A stretch of 64,000 bases of DNA, from contig CAVPFX010000003.1 in NCBI GenBank assembly GCA_963703895.1, forward strand, positions 744,001 through 808,000, written 5' to 3'. Shown here piece by piece: positions 29,826-39,011 of the stretch. Below the pieces are notes generated by a model. It had not been told where the DNA came from. It saw nothing but the letters and a program-made list of their open reading frames with translations, and searched no databases. This stretch comes from VRUE01 sp963703895. GTDB taxonomy: Bacteria > Actinomycetota > Thermoleophilia > Solirubrobacterales > 70-9. Numbering within the stretch: the first letter of the stretch is position 1; each line of letters opens with the position of its first letter. Position numbers and translations under genes: made by a program.

Positions 29826-29859
29826 CGGTTCACCCTAGTGCCCAAACCGCCTAACAAAA

Positions 29860-29890
29860 GAGCCGCCGGGCAAAACTTGCCCGGCGGCTC
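29860..29890 (-). terminator. Intrinsic terminator of the acyl-CoA dehydrogenase gene
   Basis: Perfect 14-base arms (29860-29873 and 29877-29890) enclose a three-base loop. Read leftward it runs into CTTTTGTT, so it ends the dehydrogenase message 38 bases after the stop. Confidence 0.88.
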
Positions 29891-29927
29891 CTTGACTAGG
29901 GCCCCTGCCCTAAGCGATGTGGTGCGA

Positions 29928-31160
<1,233 letters not shown>

Positions 31161-31231
31161 TGGTCGAGGCTCCTTCTTGGTCGTTGCGTAAGCCTTTGAA
31201 TGCGGCCTCGCCACGGGGCGACGACCACCGA

Positions 31232-31247
31232 TTGACTGGTCAGTCAA
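31232..31247. promoter_or_regulatory. Perfect palindromic operator upstream of acyl-CoA dehydrogenase
   Basis: TTGACTGGTCAGTCAA is a perfect 16-base palindrome 72 bases before the dehydrogenase start and 52-58 bases before the divergent gene. TGACnGnTCAGTCA-like sites are typical of TetR regulators of lipid metabolism. It resembles the P450 operator at 14010-14031. Confidence 0.65.
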
Positions 31248-31298
31248 CCAAGGCCGAAGGGTACCGGATAGCGGCATCGGAGCGATACCCCTACCCTT

Positions 31299-31791
31299 GT
31301 GACGATGGTCTGCCCAATGGGATTGACCTACTTGCAGAGCGGCTACGTGATGGCCGCCATCACGCTCTTCGTCCTGCCCCTGGCCGCATTCTGCTTTGCC
31401 CGCTCCGGGCTCGGCCTGGAAAGAGCTCGGCAAAGGCCGCTTCGGCGTCATGCAATCGATGCCGCCGCCGCGCTTGGCCCAGCCCTCGCCCGAGATCGAT
31501 CTGGCGATCCAGGCGGCCGAGGCGCGGCAGATGCTCGAGGCAAAGTCCTACCGCCGCACGCAGCGCGGCGAGGAGCCGCTTGACGTCGAGGCCGAGATGA
31601 CCGCCCTGCTCGACACCGAGCTGAGCGGCAAGGCCCGCAAGAAGCGCAATCTCGACGAGAAACTGCGCGCCGAAGTGCGCCAACTGGTGATCGCCCGCAA
31701 CGAACGGCGCATGCGCCGCGGCGAGGAGCCGCTCGACGTCGAGGCCGAGGTCGAGCGCCAGGTCGCCGATTTCATAGGATTGGGCAACTGA
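31299..31791 (+). CDS. Conserved hypothetical protein with duplicated motif, one frameshift
   Basis: The start (GTG 31299 or ATG 31305) gives a membrane helix, YVMAAITLFVLPLAAFCFAR. A one-base shift at about 31395-31412 then joins WKELGKGRFGVMQSMPPPRL and the C-terminal part. That part contains a tandem duplication: QRGEEPLDVEAEMTALLD and, about 55 residues later, RRGEEPLDVEAEVERQVADF. Charged helices dominate. I recognise no function. It overlaps the next gene through TGATG, so translation is coupled. Confidence 0.7.
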
Positions 31792-32153
31792 TGGCCGGCG
31801 CCGCCGAGGAGAACCTTTACGAGGTCGAGGAGCTGCTGATGCAGCCCGGGACCTACTTCAACCCGCAGACCGAGGTACTGGTCGTGGTCGATGACTCGAC
31901 CTCGCTCGACCAGGAGGTCTTCAACATGGAGGCCTACGAGGGCGCCGAGTGGGTGCGCATCTCCGACGAGGTGCCGGTCGACGAAGACGGCCGCGACCGG
32001 GCGCTGGAGAGCTTCCAGACCAGCTATCACCCCGGTTCCACCGGCTCGGTCTCCGAGACCGCCTTGGAGCAGGGCGACGACGAGCTCGACGCGGACGAGA
32101 GCGGCCAGGACCCCGGCCGCGAGGATCAAGACGCCGGCGACGGGGACGGCTAG
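31791..32153 (+). CDS. Conserved acidic hypothetical protein
   Basis: A 120-residue soluble protein starting in the TGATG overlap with the gene before it. The first 70 residues (EVEELLMQPGTYFNPQTEVL, VVVDDSTSLD) look folded. The last 40 are almost all acidic or small (ELDADESGQDPGREDQDAGD), a disordered tail. Its TAG overlaps the GTG of the truncated peroxiredoxin (TAGTG). The three genes form a tightly coupled unit, which suggests the hypothetical proteins worked with a peroxiredoxin. I recognise no family. Confidence 0.7.
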   Translation: MAGAAEENLYEVEELLMQPGTYFNPQTEVLVVVDDSTSLDQEVFNMEAYEGAEWVRISDEVPVDEDGRDRALESFQTSYHPGSTGSVSETALEQGDDELDADESGQDPGREDQDAGDGDG

Positions 32154-32293
32154 TGCTCGAAGCCGGGGCGAGCGCGCCCGACTTCACCCTGCCCGACCAA
32201 GACGGCAACCAGGTCAGCCTCTCCGGCCTGCGTGGCAAGACCGTCGTTCTCTACTTCTACCCCCGCGCCGATACGTCACGTTTGCAGCGGTAG
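32153..32293 (+). pseudogene. Truncated Bcp-type peroxiredoxin
   Basis: The first 42 residues match the N-terminus of a Bcp/PrxQ peroxiredoxin (APDFTLPDQDGNQVSLSGLR, KTVVLYFYPRADT). The sequence then turns into TSRLQR and a stop exactly where PGCTTQA with the catalytic Cys should follow. No remainder of the gene is seen downstream; the next 83 bases show nothing recognisable. The intact paralogue at 33572 diverges in sequence, so this is not a recent duplicate. The break at 32272-32277 marks the left border of a segment carrying the IPT/PASTA gene. Confidence 0.8.
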
Positions 32294-32376
32294 AACCCGG
32301 AATCAAAGGGCGAAAGGCAGCCGAGCCTCAGCAGATGGATCTCGGCCCAAAAAAGTGCATCGGCCCACGGAGGTCG

Positions 32377-33459
32377 CTAGGGAGTATCTGCGGGAACCAC
32401 TCCCAGCGTTACCCCGACCTCGCCGCCGGGCGAGATGACGGTTCCCGCCCGTGGACTCTGGCGCTTCACCCGGCCGGACTTCGCAGTCGCATGGCGGCGC
32501 TTCCTGACTCGGCCCAGGCTACAACCGTGCCGACGGAGGGTTTTCCTCGCCGCCCTAAGCGACTTCCCGCTCAACCGGGGAACGACACAGGAGGGCGAAG
32601 GGCCTTCGTAGCTGAAGTTCGCCGGAGCTTTGGCAACGCCCGCTGCGGTCATCACCCGCACCGGGACGGTCGCGGGCATAGAAGCTGGTGGCACCGAGGC
32701 CGTTAGCTTCGATTCGGAATCGACCGTGAAGTTCACTGGTTCCCCGCCGAAGGTGACGCTTTCGACTTCCGCGAAGTTATCACCCGAGATCGTGACTTCG
32801 GTGCCGTTAGTGAACAAGCCACCAGTGGGACTGATCCCGACAATGGATGGCGGCGGCAGAACATCGGCGTTGAAGGGGAACAGGTAATGGCCAGTCCCCC
32901 AGGCGGTAGACGGAGCGGTGCTTTCGCCATCGAAGGGGGCAGGTTCCAGAACCATGGAGGTCACTGAGGAGGAGAAACCAAACAAGAAGCCGGCATCGCT
33001 TCCGATTTCGAGCCCGATGAGCTGACCCGCCTTGACTGGAAGATGCGTTGGAAACGTCGTAACGACTTTAGCTCCTGCCACCGTCGAGGATCCGCTGGTG
33101 CCAGCGCCGAGATATTCATTCCCGAGTGGAGAAAGCACGCGCAACCTGTATCCGGTTTTGCTGGTCGGACCGTAGAGCCTCCAGCGAATGATTACTCCAT
33201 CTATCGGCGAGATGTCCGAAAGGCCGCTCGGAGCGGACGGATTAGTGAATAGGCAGCCTGGCTGTCCGCAGACGATGTGGACATTTTCCTCAACAGGGAT
33301 CGGCAGCGGCGTGCCGACCGTGACCACTGCGGCGTGGGAGCTGGCCGTGCAAAGCGAGACCGCAAGCCCTGCCGCGACCAGCACCTTGAAAGACCGGTTT
33401 CGGACCATCTGCGCGCGGACGCCGAGCAAACTCGGCACGGACGGAAAATCCCTGCGCAT
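32377..33459 (-). CDS. Secreted IPT/TIG- and PASTA-domain protein
   Basis: A 360-residue exported protein. The signal peptide is within VLVAAGLAVSLCTASSHA, after a long basic head; the ATG at 33459 has AGGG upstream, and a second ATG lies at 33408. A beta-rich domain covers residues about 45-200. An IPT/TIG Ig-like domain follows (PSIVGISPTGGLFTNGTEVT, ISGDNFAEVESVTFGG), then a single PASTA-like domain (VPRLSGKSLRAARKTLRRHG, SPRAGTVISPGGEVGVTLG). PASTA domains can bind peptidoglycan. Composition is somewhat lower in GC than the surroundings. It sits between a truncated and an intact peroxiredoxin gene, so it may have arrived with an insertion. Confidence 0.8.
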   Translation of the reverse strand: MRRDFPSVPSLLGVRAQMVRNRSFKVLVAAGLAVSLCTASSHAAVVTVGTPLPIPVEENVHIVCGQPGCLFTNPSAPSGLSDISPIDGVIIRWRLYGPTSKTGYRLRVLSPLGNEYLGAGTSGSSTVAGAKVVTTFPTHLPVKAGQLIGLEIGSDAGFLFGFSSSVTSMVLEPAPFDGESTAPSTAWGTGHYLFPFNADVLPPPSIVGISPTGGLFTNGTEVTISGDNFAEVESVTFGGEPVNFTVDSESKLTASVPPASMPATVPVRVMTAAGVAKAPANFSYEGPSPSCVVPRLSGKSLRAARKTLRRHGCSLGRVRKRRHATAKSGRVKRQSPRAGTVISPGGEVGVTLGVVPADTP

Positions 33460-33571
33460 AGGACAACCCTATCGGTATTCAGGGAGATACTGAGTGGAGC
33501 CAAATAAACTTGATGGTTCGCGATTCACGCCATCCGACCGACGCACGCAGGCATCCTCTAGGATCCTGGCC

Positions 33572-34042
33572 GTGCTTGAAAGAGGCCAGAAGGCGCCCTC
33601 CTTCACCCTGCCCGACCAAAACGGCGATCCGGTCAAGCTTTCCGACCTCAAGGGCAAGACGGTTGTACTGTATTTTTATCCCCGGGCCGATACGCCGGGC
33701 TGCACTACCCAGGCCTGCGGCGTCCGCGATCGCAGCGGCGAGTACAGGGCCGCCAGCGCCCGCGTGATCGGCGTCTCCCCCGACAAGGTCGAGGCGGTCG
33801 ACAAGTTCGCGCGCAAATTCGACCTCGACTTCACCCTGTTGGCCGATGCCGACCATGCCGTCGCCGAGGCCTACGGCGCCTGGGTCGAGAAGTCGATGTA
33901 CGGCAAGAAGTACATGGGCGTGCAACGGGCGACCTTCATCATCGATCCCGACGGCAAGATCGCCAAGGTCTTCCCCAAGGTCTCGCCCAAAACGCACGAC
34001 GACATCGTGCTCAAGGCGCTCGGCGAGCTTGCCGTAGCCTGA
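33572..34042 (+). CDS. bcp: Bcp/PrxQ-type thiol peroxiredoxin
   Basis: From a GTG at 33572, 156 residues, the usual length. DTPGCTTQACG places the peroxidatic Cys at residue 44 and a resolving Cys at 49, the spacing of atypical two-Cys PrxQ enzymes. YMGVQRATFIIDPDGKI is also family-typical. The enzyme reduces peroxides in the cytoplasm using thioredoxin. The frame is open to 33494, but that leader (MEPNKLDGSRF) does not resemble Bcp. Confidence 0.93.
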   Translation: MLERGQKAPSFTLPDQNGDPVKLSDLKGKTVVLYFYPRADTPGCTTQACGVRDRSGEYRAASARVIGVSPDKVEAVDKFARKFDLDFTLLADADHAVAEAYGAWVEKSMYGKKYMGVQRATFIIDPDGKIAKVFPKVSPKTHDDIVLKALGELAVA

Positions 34043-34051
34043 CAGCCGCGC

Positions 34052-34558
34052 TCAGCAGCCTTCCAGGCCGTAGCCCTTGGCCGCCTCTCCAGATTCACTG
34101 AACCCGTCCGCGGCGGCCCGTTCGGGATTGCCTTCCGCCTTCTCCAGGCCAGCCTCGAGGGCAACGAGCAGTGCGGTCACTGCCCGGTCATCGCCCGGAG
34201 GAACCCCCAGGTCGCGAAATTCCTCGAGCTCTCGTCGCATCGCGGGAACGATGATCTCTTCACCCACCTGTGCCGCTGCTTCCCCAGGTGTCAATTCCTT
34301 GGCTTTCTCGGCCCGTTCGACCTCCCTACCCTCCGCGCTCTTGGTGAAGGCCTCGAAGTCGGCGCGAATCCCCCTCCTGGTCGCCACGCAGATAGCGCTT
34401 CCCCGGACCACAAACGCTGACTTCGAGATCGGCGCAGGCTCATCGCCATTCCCGCTCCCACATCCCATCGCAAGGAAAGCCAGCGCCAGCGCGGAGGGGA
34501 CCGCGCCTACGTGGCGCGGTCCCCTCCAGTGAGCAATCGATTTGAGCGACGGTCTCAC
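34052..34558 (-). CDS. Lipoprotein of unknown function
   Basis: From the GTG at 34556-34558, 168 residues. ALALAFLAMGC is a lipobox, so the mature protein begins at Cys and is anchored outside. The rest is charged and helical (EAFTKSAEGREVERAEKAKE, AMRRELEEFRDLGVPPGDDR) and ends in YGLEGC. I recognise no family. A 15-base perfect hairpin spans codons 11-22 of the message and could slow translation. It lies eleven bases after the low-GC secreted gene, in the same direction. Confidence 0.75.
   Translation of the reverse strand: MRPSLKSIAHWRGPRHVGAVPSALALAFLAMGCGSGNGDEPAPISKSAFVVRGSAICVATRRGIRADFEAFTKSAEGREVERAEKAKELTPGEAAAQVGEEIIVPAMRRELEEFRDLGVPPGDDRAVTALLVALEAGLEKAEGNPERAAADGFSESGEAAKGYGLEGC
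34493..34527 (-). repeat. 15-bp perfect hairpin inside a lipoprotein signal sequence
   Basis: GGAGGGGACCGCGCC (34493-34507), loop TACGT, and the exact complement at 34513-34527. It lies about 30 bases after the start codon on the message. Confidence 0.8.
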
Positions 34559-34568
34559 TGTGCAATGC

Positions 34569-35246
34569 CTACGGTAATGCCGTAAAGAACAGCTCCGGAC
34601 CCTCGATGAAATTCTGGTCCTCATAGATTAAGTACGTTGCCTGGAAGACCGCTCCTTCCGGACAGAGGGGATCGTCTCCACCCCACACCAGCGGGGCGTT
34701 GAAGCGAAGGGCACCGACTAACGGCCCGCCCCCCAGATTGAGCTCTAAGAGGTAGTTGAGTAACACCGGCGGTTGGGTTTTGTATAAGCAGCTCATCGGG
34801 ATATTTAAGATGAGGCAATTCTGGAGTAAGACGGCGGGGGGTCCAAAGCCGTCTCCGGTTAGTTTGGCGTGCTGTTGCGCCATCGCAACTAACAGTAAGG
34901 CAGGAAGATTCTCGGCGAATGCGTTTGGACATGCTCCAACGCATTCAAAGAAATTCAGGTTTAAGACTAAATATAAGACCCCGACATGAGGGCCCTCGTT
35001 GAAAAGGTAATCAGCTAAGAAACTTGATTTACATTTGGTAACGGTGTTATCGACTTTGAATGTTGCTTCCCCCGATAAGCCGATAATCGGTCCATTCCAT
35101 ATCGCCCCTCCAGGGCACATGCCCAGGGCGCCGGGATCCACTAAGCAGGCGCTGTCGGCGGCGGCGGTGCCGGTGCCGACGAACGCCATTGCGACCAGGG
35201 CAACGGCCCCGGACAGGACGAACATCTTGATGCTTCTCACTTTCAT
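34569..35246 (-). CDS. Secreted protein of low GC content, unknown function
   Basis: From the ATG at 35244-35246 (the ATG just before it, behind AAGGAG, is equally possible), 225 residues. A signal peptide (MFVLSGAVALVAMAFVGTGT) ends at AAADSA. The mature part has six or so cysteines (SACLVD, GMCPGG, TKCKSS, FECVGACPNA, QNCLIL, SCLYKT) and long leucine-rich segments (LLNYLLELNLGGGPLVGALR), suggesting a disulfide-bonded surface or secreted protein. Codon usage and GC are well below the neighbours, a sign of transfer. A strong promoter lies upstream. I recognise no family. Confidence 0.7.
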   Translation of the reverse strand: MKVRSIKMFVLSGAVALVAMAFVGTGTAAADSACLVDPGALGMCPGGAIWNGPIIGLSGEATFKVDNTVTKCKSSFLADYLFNEGPHVGVLYLVLNLNFFECVGACPNAFAENLPALLLVAMAQQHAKLTGDGFGPPAVLLQNCLILNIPMSCLYKTQPPVLLNYLLELNLGGGPLVGALRFNAPLVWGGDDPLCPEGAVFQATYLIYEDQNFIEGPELFFTALP

Positions 35247-35378
35247 CATCTCCTTGCGTTGGCGCAGCCACCGTGGGGCGGCCACGTCACGAATCGTGCT
35301 TTGAGTTACGGTCAGCAGGATTCCGTGCCATGCCTGCCTTGCCTCACCCAAGGCACAGATGCTCCCCAAACGCGAACA

Positions 35379-35410
35379 GCTATATCACAGGAAATTGAAT
35401 AGTCAATTTC
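35379..35410 (-). promoter_or_regulatory. Promoter with embedded palindrome for the low-GC secreted gene
   Basis: On the reverse strand TTGACT (35401-35406) and TATAGC (35379-35384) are 16 bases apart. The -35 overlaps the inverted repeat GAAATTGA-ATAG-TCAATTTC (35391-35410), a likely operator. Confidence 0.55.
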
Positions 35411-35440
35411 TCTTGAGTGTTGGAAAACACAACGGTTGCT

Positions 35441-36444
35441 TTAGGCGCCAACCGCAACGAAGACGATGAAGGCGGCGTAGAGACCGAACCAGGCCACCAC
35501 CGCTGGCAGCCCGAAGCGCCCCCGCCGGTGCAGGACCTCGTAAGCAAGCAGGCCGCCGGCGAGGCCGAGGCCGACCGAAACCGCGGCGTTGGTGCTCAGG
35601 CTCCAGTCGGTGAAGACGAGGCCGATGCCGACCGGGATCGTCGACTGGAAGACCATCGCACCGCTGATGTTGCCGAGCGCCAGCGAATCCTTGCCGTCGC
35701 GGACCCAGAAGAAGCTGTTGACCTTCTCCGGCAGCTCCGTCGCCAGCGGGGCGAGAACGAGCGCCAGGACCACGGCCTCGACGCCGAGGCTCTCGGCGAT
35801 GTGGAGCAGCGACTCGACGAAGAGGTGGGCGCCACCGACCATGGCACCGAGGCCGACCAGGAGCTGGACCACGCAGAGCTGCAGGCCAGGGTCTTCACGC
35901 CGCTCGGAGCGCCGCTCGAAGACCAGCGGGTTGAGCGTCTCCTGGTCCTGCACCTCTCCCCCGCGCGCAACGTGCGGGCGATGTAAAGCGGGTAGGCGAG
36001 GAGGATCAGAACCCCGACCGTGATCCGCAGCGGGTCGGGCGCGCCCCAGCCCAGGGCCAGGGAGAGGGCAAAGAAAGCCAGGAAGAAGAGCAGGTCGCGC
36101 TCGAGCGTCGGCTTGTGGACCTTCAGCTCCAGCCCTTGCTCGCGCCGCTCGCGGTAGAGGTAGGCGAAGAGCCCGACCAGGCCCATCGCCAGGGTGGCGA
36201 GCAGAAAGGGGGCGCCGACGATCGCCCCGATCGCCACCTGGTCCCCGCCCTCCGCCGTGCCGAGCAGGGCGACGATCGCGATCAGCGTCTCCGGCATCGC
36301 CGTGCCGACGGCGGCCAGCAGGCTGCCGACCGCGCCCTCGCCGAGCTCGAGCCGGTGTCCGATCCACTCGACCGCGTTGGTGAAGAGCAGCGCCCCGGCG
36401 AGGATCACCGCGAAGCTGACCAGCAGGAGCAGGGCGTCCGCCAC
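35441..36444 (-). CDS. CaCA-family cation antiporter (YrbG-like), one frameshift
   Basis: About 330 residues, ten membrane helices in two inverted halves. The first alpha repeat is seen as EGAVGSLLAAVGTAMPETLI. After a shift in the C run near 35956-35961, the second repeat appears as VVLALVLAPLATELPEKVNS. Members exchange Na+ or H+ for Ca2+. The shift alters only a loop between helices 5 and 6, so the C-terminal half is intact once corrected. It lies nine bases after the next antiporter gene and is probably co-transcribed with it. Confidence 0.85.
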
Positions 36445-36453
36445 GTTGACAGC

Positions 36454-37485
36454 CTAGGCGTAGTAGAAGGCGATGCCGAAAACGGCGTAGACGGCGAGCA
36501 GCTGCACGCCCTCGAACCAGGTCGACTCGCCGTCCTGGGTGACGTAGTTGGCGATCAGAATCGCGATCAGGATCGCGCCGAGCTCGAAGCCGTTGAAGAC
36601 GAGGGCCAGCGGATGCGGGCCGAGGAAGAAGGAGGCGAGAACGAGAATCGGGGCGACGAAGAGCGCGACCTGGGCGCTCGAGCCGATCGCGATGTTGACC
36701 GCCAGGTCCATCTTGTTCTTCATCGCGACCAGGACCGCCACCCAGTGCTCGGCCGCGTTGCCGACGATGGCGACGACGATCACGCCGATGAAGAACTCGG
36801 AGAGGCCGACCGCGTGCGAGGCCTCCTCGATCGAGCCGACCAGCACCTCCGACATCAGCCCGACCAGCACCCCTGCGCCGGCCAGCGCCAAGACGGATTT
36901 ACGGGTCGACCAGCCCCAGGTTCCCTCGTCCTCGTACTCGGGATTGAAGATGTCGCGGTGGGTCTTCAGCGAGAAGAAGAGCCCGGCCACGTAGGTCGCG
37001 ATCAGGACGATCGCGACCGCCAGCGAGAGGTGCTCGACGGTCGGGCCGTAGTTGACCGTCTCGGCCCCCGGCGAGGGCAGGCCCTTGCCCTCGACCAGCT
37101 CGAAGATCGCCGGCATCACCAGCGCCGCGCCGGCGAGCAGCAGCATCGTCGTCTGGATGCTCGCGGTCGTGCGGCTGAAGGTCTGCTTATCGCGCCCAAG
37201 GCCGCCGAAGAGCATCGCCGCGCCGAGCACGAGCAGGATGTTGCCGATGATCGAGCCGACGATCGAGGCCTTGACCACCTCCTGCAGGCCCTTCTGCAGA
37301 GCGAAGAGGGCGATGATCAGCTCCGGCGCGTTGCCGAAGGTGACGTTGAGCAGCCCGCCGATGCCAGGGCCCGAGCGGGCCGCCAGCTCCTCGGTGGCGC
37401 GACCCATCAGCGCCGCCGTCGGGACGATCCCCAGCGCCGAGGCGGCAAAGACCGCGCCCGCCGCGGCGCCGGCCAGATCCAGCAC
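36454..37485 (-). CDS. Ca2+/H+ antiporter (CAX/ChaA type)
   Basis: At least 343 residues. GGLLNVTFGNAPELIIALFA and EFFIGVIVVAIVGNAAEHWV are the two CAX signature repeats with their acidic residues. It exports calcium in exchange for protons. The first in-frame start codon is the GTG at 37485, but homologous-looking membrane sequence (FLRTPYGWPYLLTPLIPLAV) continues upstream to 37551 without a usable start. The true N-terminus may therefore be hidden by an indel or use a rare start. Pairing two different antiporter families suggests a calcium or cation homeostasis unit. Confidence 0.88.
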   Translation of the reverse strand: MLDLAGAAAGAVFAASALGIVPTAALMGRATEELAARSGPGIGGLLNVTFGNAPELIIALFALQKGLQEVVKASIVGSIIGNILLVLGAAMLFGGLGRDKQTFSRTTASIQTTMLLLAGAALVMPAIFELVEGKGLPSPGAETVNYGPTVEHLSLAVAIVLIATYVAGLFFSLKTHRDIFNPEYEDEGTWGWSTRKSVLALAGAGVLVGLMSEVLVGSIEEASHAVGLSEFFIGVIVVAIVGNAAEHWVAVLVAMKNKMDLAVNIAIGSSAQVALFVAPILVLASFFLGPHPLALVFNGFELGAILIAILIANYVTQDGESTWFEGVQLLAVYAVFGIAFYYA

Positions 37486-37550
37486 GACGGCGAGCGGGAT
37501 CAGCGGCGTCAGCAGATAGGGCCAGCCGTACGGGGTGCGGAGAAACGCGA

Positions 37551-38651
37551 CTACTGGAGATGCCCCGTGCAGTTCTGGATGTCAACCGGCGTGCTGGCTT
37601 CACCCAGGCATTCGTAGTAGGACTCTTTGCCGCCGCCCGAGTCGCCGCCCGAAGAACCGCCACCGACGTCACCCAAGCCTTCGAGCAGGCCGCCGAGCCC
37701 CCCTATGCCGCCGCCGTTCTGGAAGGCGCCAAGCAGTTCGATCGGGTTGATGCCCAGCTTGAGGAAGAGCGCGCTGAGTGGCTTGGCGCTGCTCGGAGCC
37801 GAGATCGCCTGCTCTTCGTTGACCCCGGTCAGGGTGAGGTCGAGATCGAGATCGACTCGTTTTGCACCCTGCTTGGAGCCTTTCGGCGGTTCGATCGTCG
37901 CCTGCGCCACGATGCGGCGCACGATGTTGTCGTCGCCAACGTAGAGATCGACGTGAGCTGACTTGACCGAGTCCCGCACCGTGCTCTTGGCTTTTTCGAG
38001 TTCCGCCGCCGAGGGCAGGGGGCCGGCCGCTTTCAGCTGTTCGCTGCAGGCCGGATCTTCGATCAACTTGCTGAATGCGTCGATCGCCGCCGGCGCATCG
38101 AGGTCGCCGCTGACCTCGGTCGTGCTCGTGCCGCCGACATCGGCGCTGCCTTCGTCCTCGAGGTTTTCGACGAGGTCGGCAAAGTTCAGGTCGCTGGCCG
38201 CTTCCTGACAGGCGGCGATTTCATTCGACTGGCCTCCACCCTGTCCGTTGAGCATCGACTTGACGAAGTTGAAGGTGGTCGAGTCGACTTCGTAGTCGCT
38301 GCCTTCGTAGGCGACGTAGGCCTTGTTGCCGAGCAGCGTGAGGCCGCCTTCTCGATCCAGCTTTTTGCCGTTCATCGTCCCCTTGGTCGCGAAGGCGAGA
38401 TCGAGTTCGGGCAGATCCGCGCCCTCTACGCTCTGGAACGGGCCGGAGAGCTTGACGTCGACCACGCCGCCTTTCTCGCCCTCGACGTCGACGTTCGCGA
38501 CAAGGTCCAGCTTGCCGCTCTCGACCCCTTGCAGAGTCGCTTCGTCAACCACCGACTTCGGATCGTCGCTGCCACCGCTGCCGCAGGCGGCAAGCACCGA
38601 CGCCAGCGCGATCAGCGCGATGAAAACGGAGAAGATTCGAACTCTGCTCAA
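37551..38651 (-). CDS. LppX/LprG-like lipoprotein
   Basis: From a TTG at 38649-38651 with AGGAGG ten bases upstream, 366 residues. IALIALASVLAACGSGG is a lipobox. The body resembles the LppX/LprAFG fold: DEATLQGVESGKLDLVANVD, DVKLSGPFQSVEG, LNGKKLDREGGLTLL-like strands. It ends with a Gly/Ser-rich stretch (GDVGGGSSGGDSGGG) and a Cys pair (YYECLGEASTPVDIQNCTG). Relatives carry lipids or lipoglycans across the envelope, but the assignment here is by fold resemblance only. Confidence 0.7.
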   Translation of the reverse strand: MSRVRIFSVFIALIALASVLAACGSGGSDDPKSVVDEATLQGVESGKLDLVANVDVEGEKGGVVDVKLSGPFQSVEGADLPELDLAFATKGTMNGKKLDREGGLTLLGNKAYVAYEGSDYEVDSTTFNFVKSMLNGQGGGQSNEIAACQEAASDLNFADLVENLEDEGSADVGGTSTTEVSGDLDAPAAIDAFSKLIEDPACSEQLKAAGPLPSAAELEKAKSTVRDSVKSAHVDLYVGDDNIVRRIVAQATIEPPKGSKQGAKRVDLDLDLTLTGVNEEQAISAPSSAKPLSALFLKLGINPIELLGAFQNGGGIGGLGGLLEGLGDVGGGSSGGDSGGGKESYYECLGEASTPVDIQNCTGHLQ

Positions 38652-38732
38652 AGCTGTGGGCCTCCTGGACGAGGATCGAGTTTGGCGGAGCCGTAAAGCT
38701 AGCGGTTTGGGCACGCCGAGTTTCCGGCCTCG

Positions 38733-39011
38733 CTAGCGGAAGGTTTCCGGTATTCGGGTCCTGTCTTCCGGCACGTCGATCTGGCGCGGGCTGTCCTGGG
38801 TGAAGTTGACCGCGACGGGAAAGAGGAAGGCGCCGAGGAAGATCAGGATCACCCCGGCGGCGACGAGCCAGCGGGCCGAGCTGAGGTGGCCGAAGATGCC
38901 GATCGTGAAGCCGATCAGCATCAGCGCGATGTAGGGGCTGGCGCTGTGCGGCAGCAGGTCGGCGAGTGGCAGGGCGAGGTCGAGCACAGCGCCGATTATC
39001 ATCGCCCCCAT
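38733..39011 (-). CDS. Small membrane protein
   Basis: Up to 92 residues with three hydrophobic helices (GAVLDLALPLADLL, YIALMLIGFTIGIFGHL, WLVAAGVILIFLGAFLFPVA) and a polar tail (DSPRQIDVPEDRTRIPETFR). The first ATG (39009-39011) shares CCATGG with the start of the divergent MoxR gene; an alternative ATG lies at 39000-39002. I recognise no family. Confidence 0.65.
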   Translation of the reverse strand: MGAMIIGAVLDLALPLADLLPHSASPYIALMLIGFTIGIFGHLSSARWLVAAGVILIFLGAFLFPVAVNFTQDSPRQIDVPEDRTRIPETFR

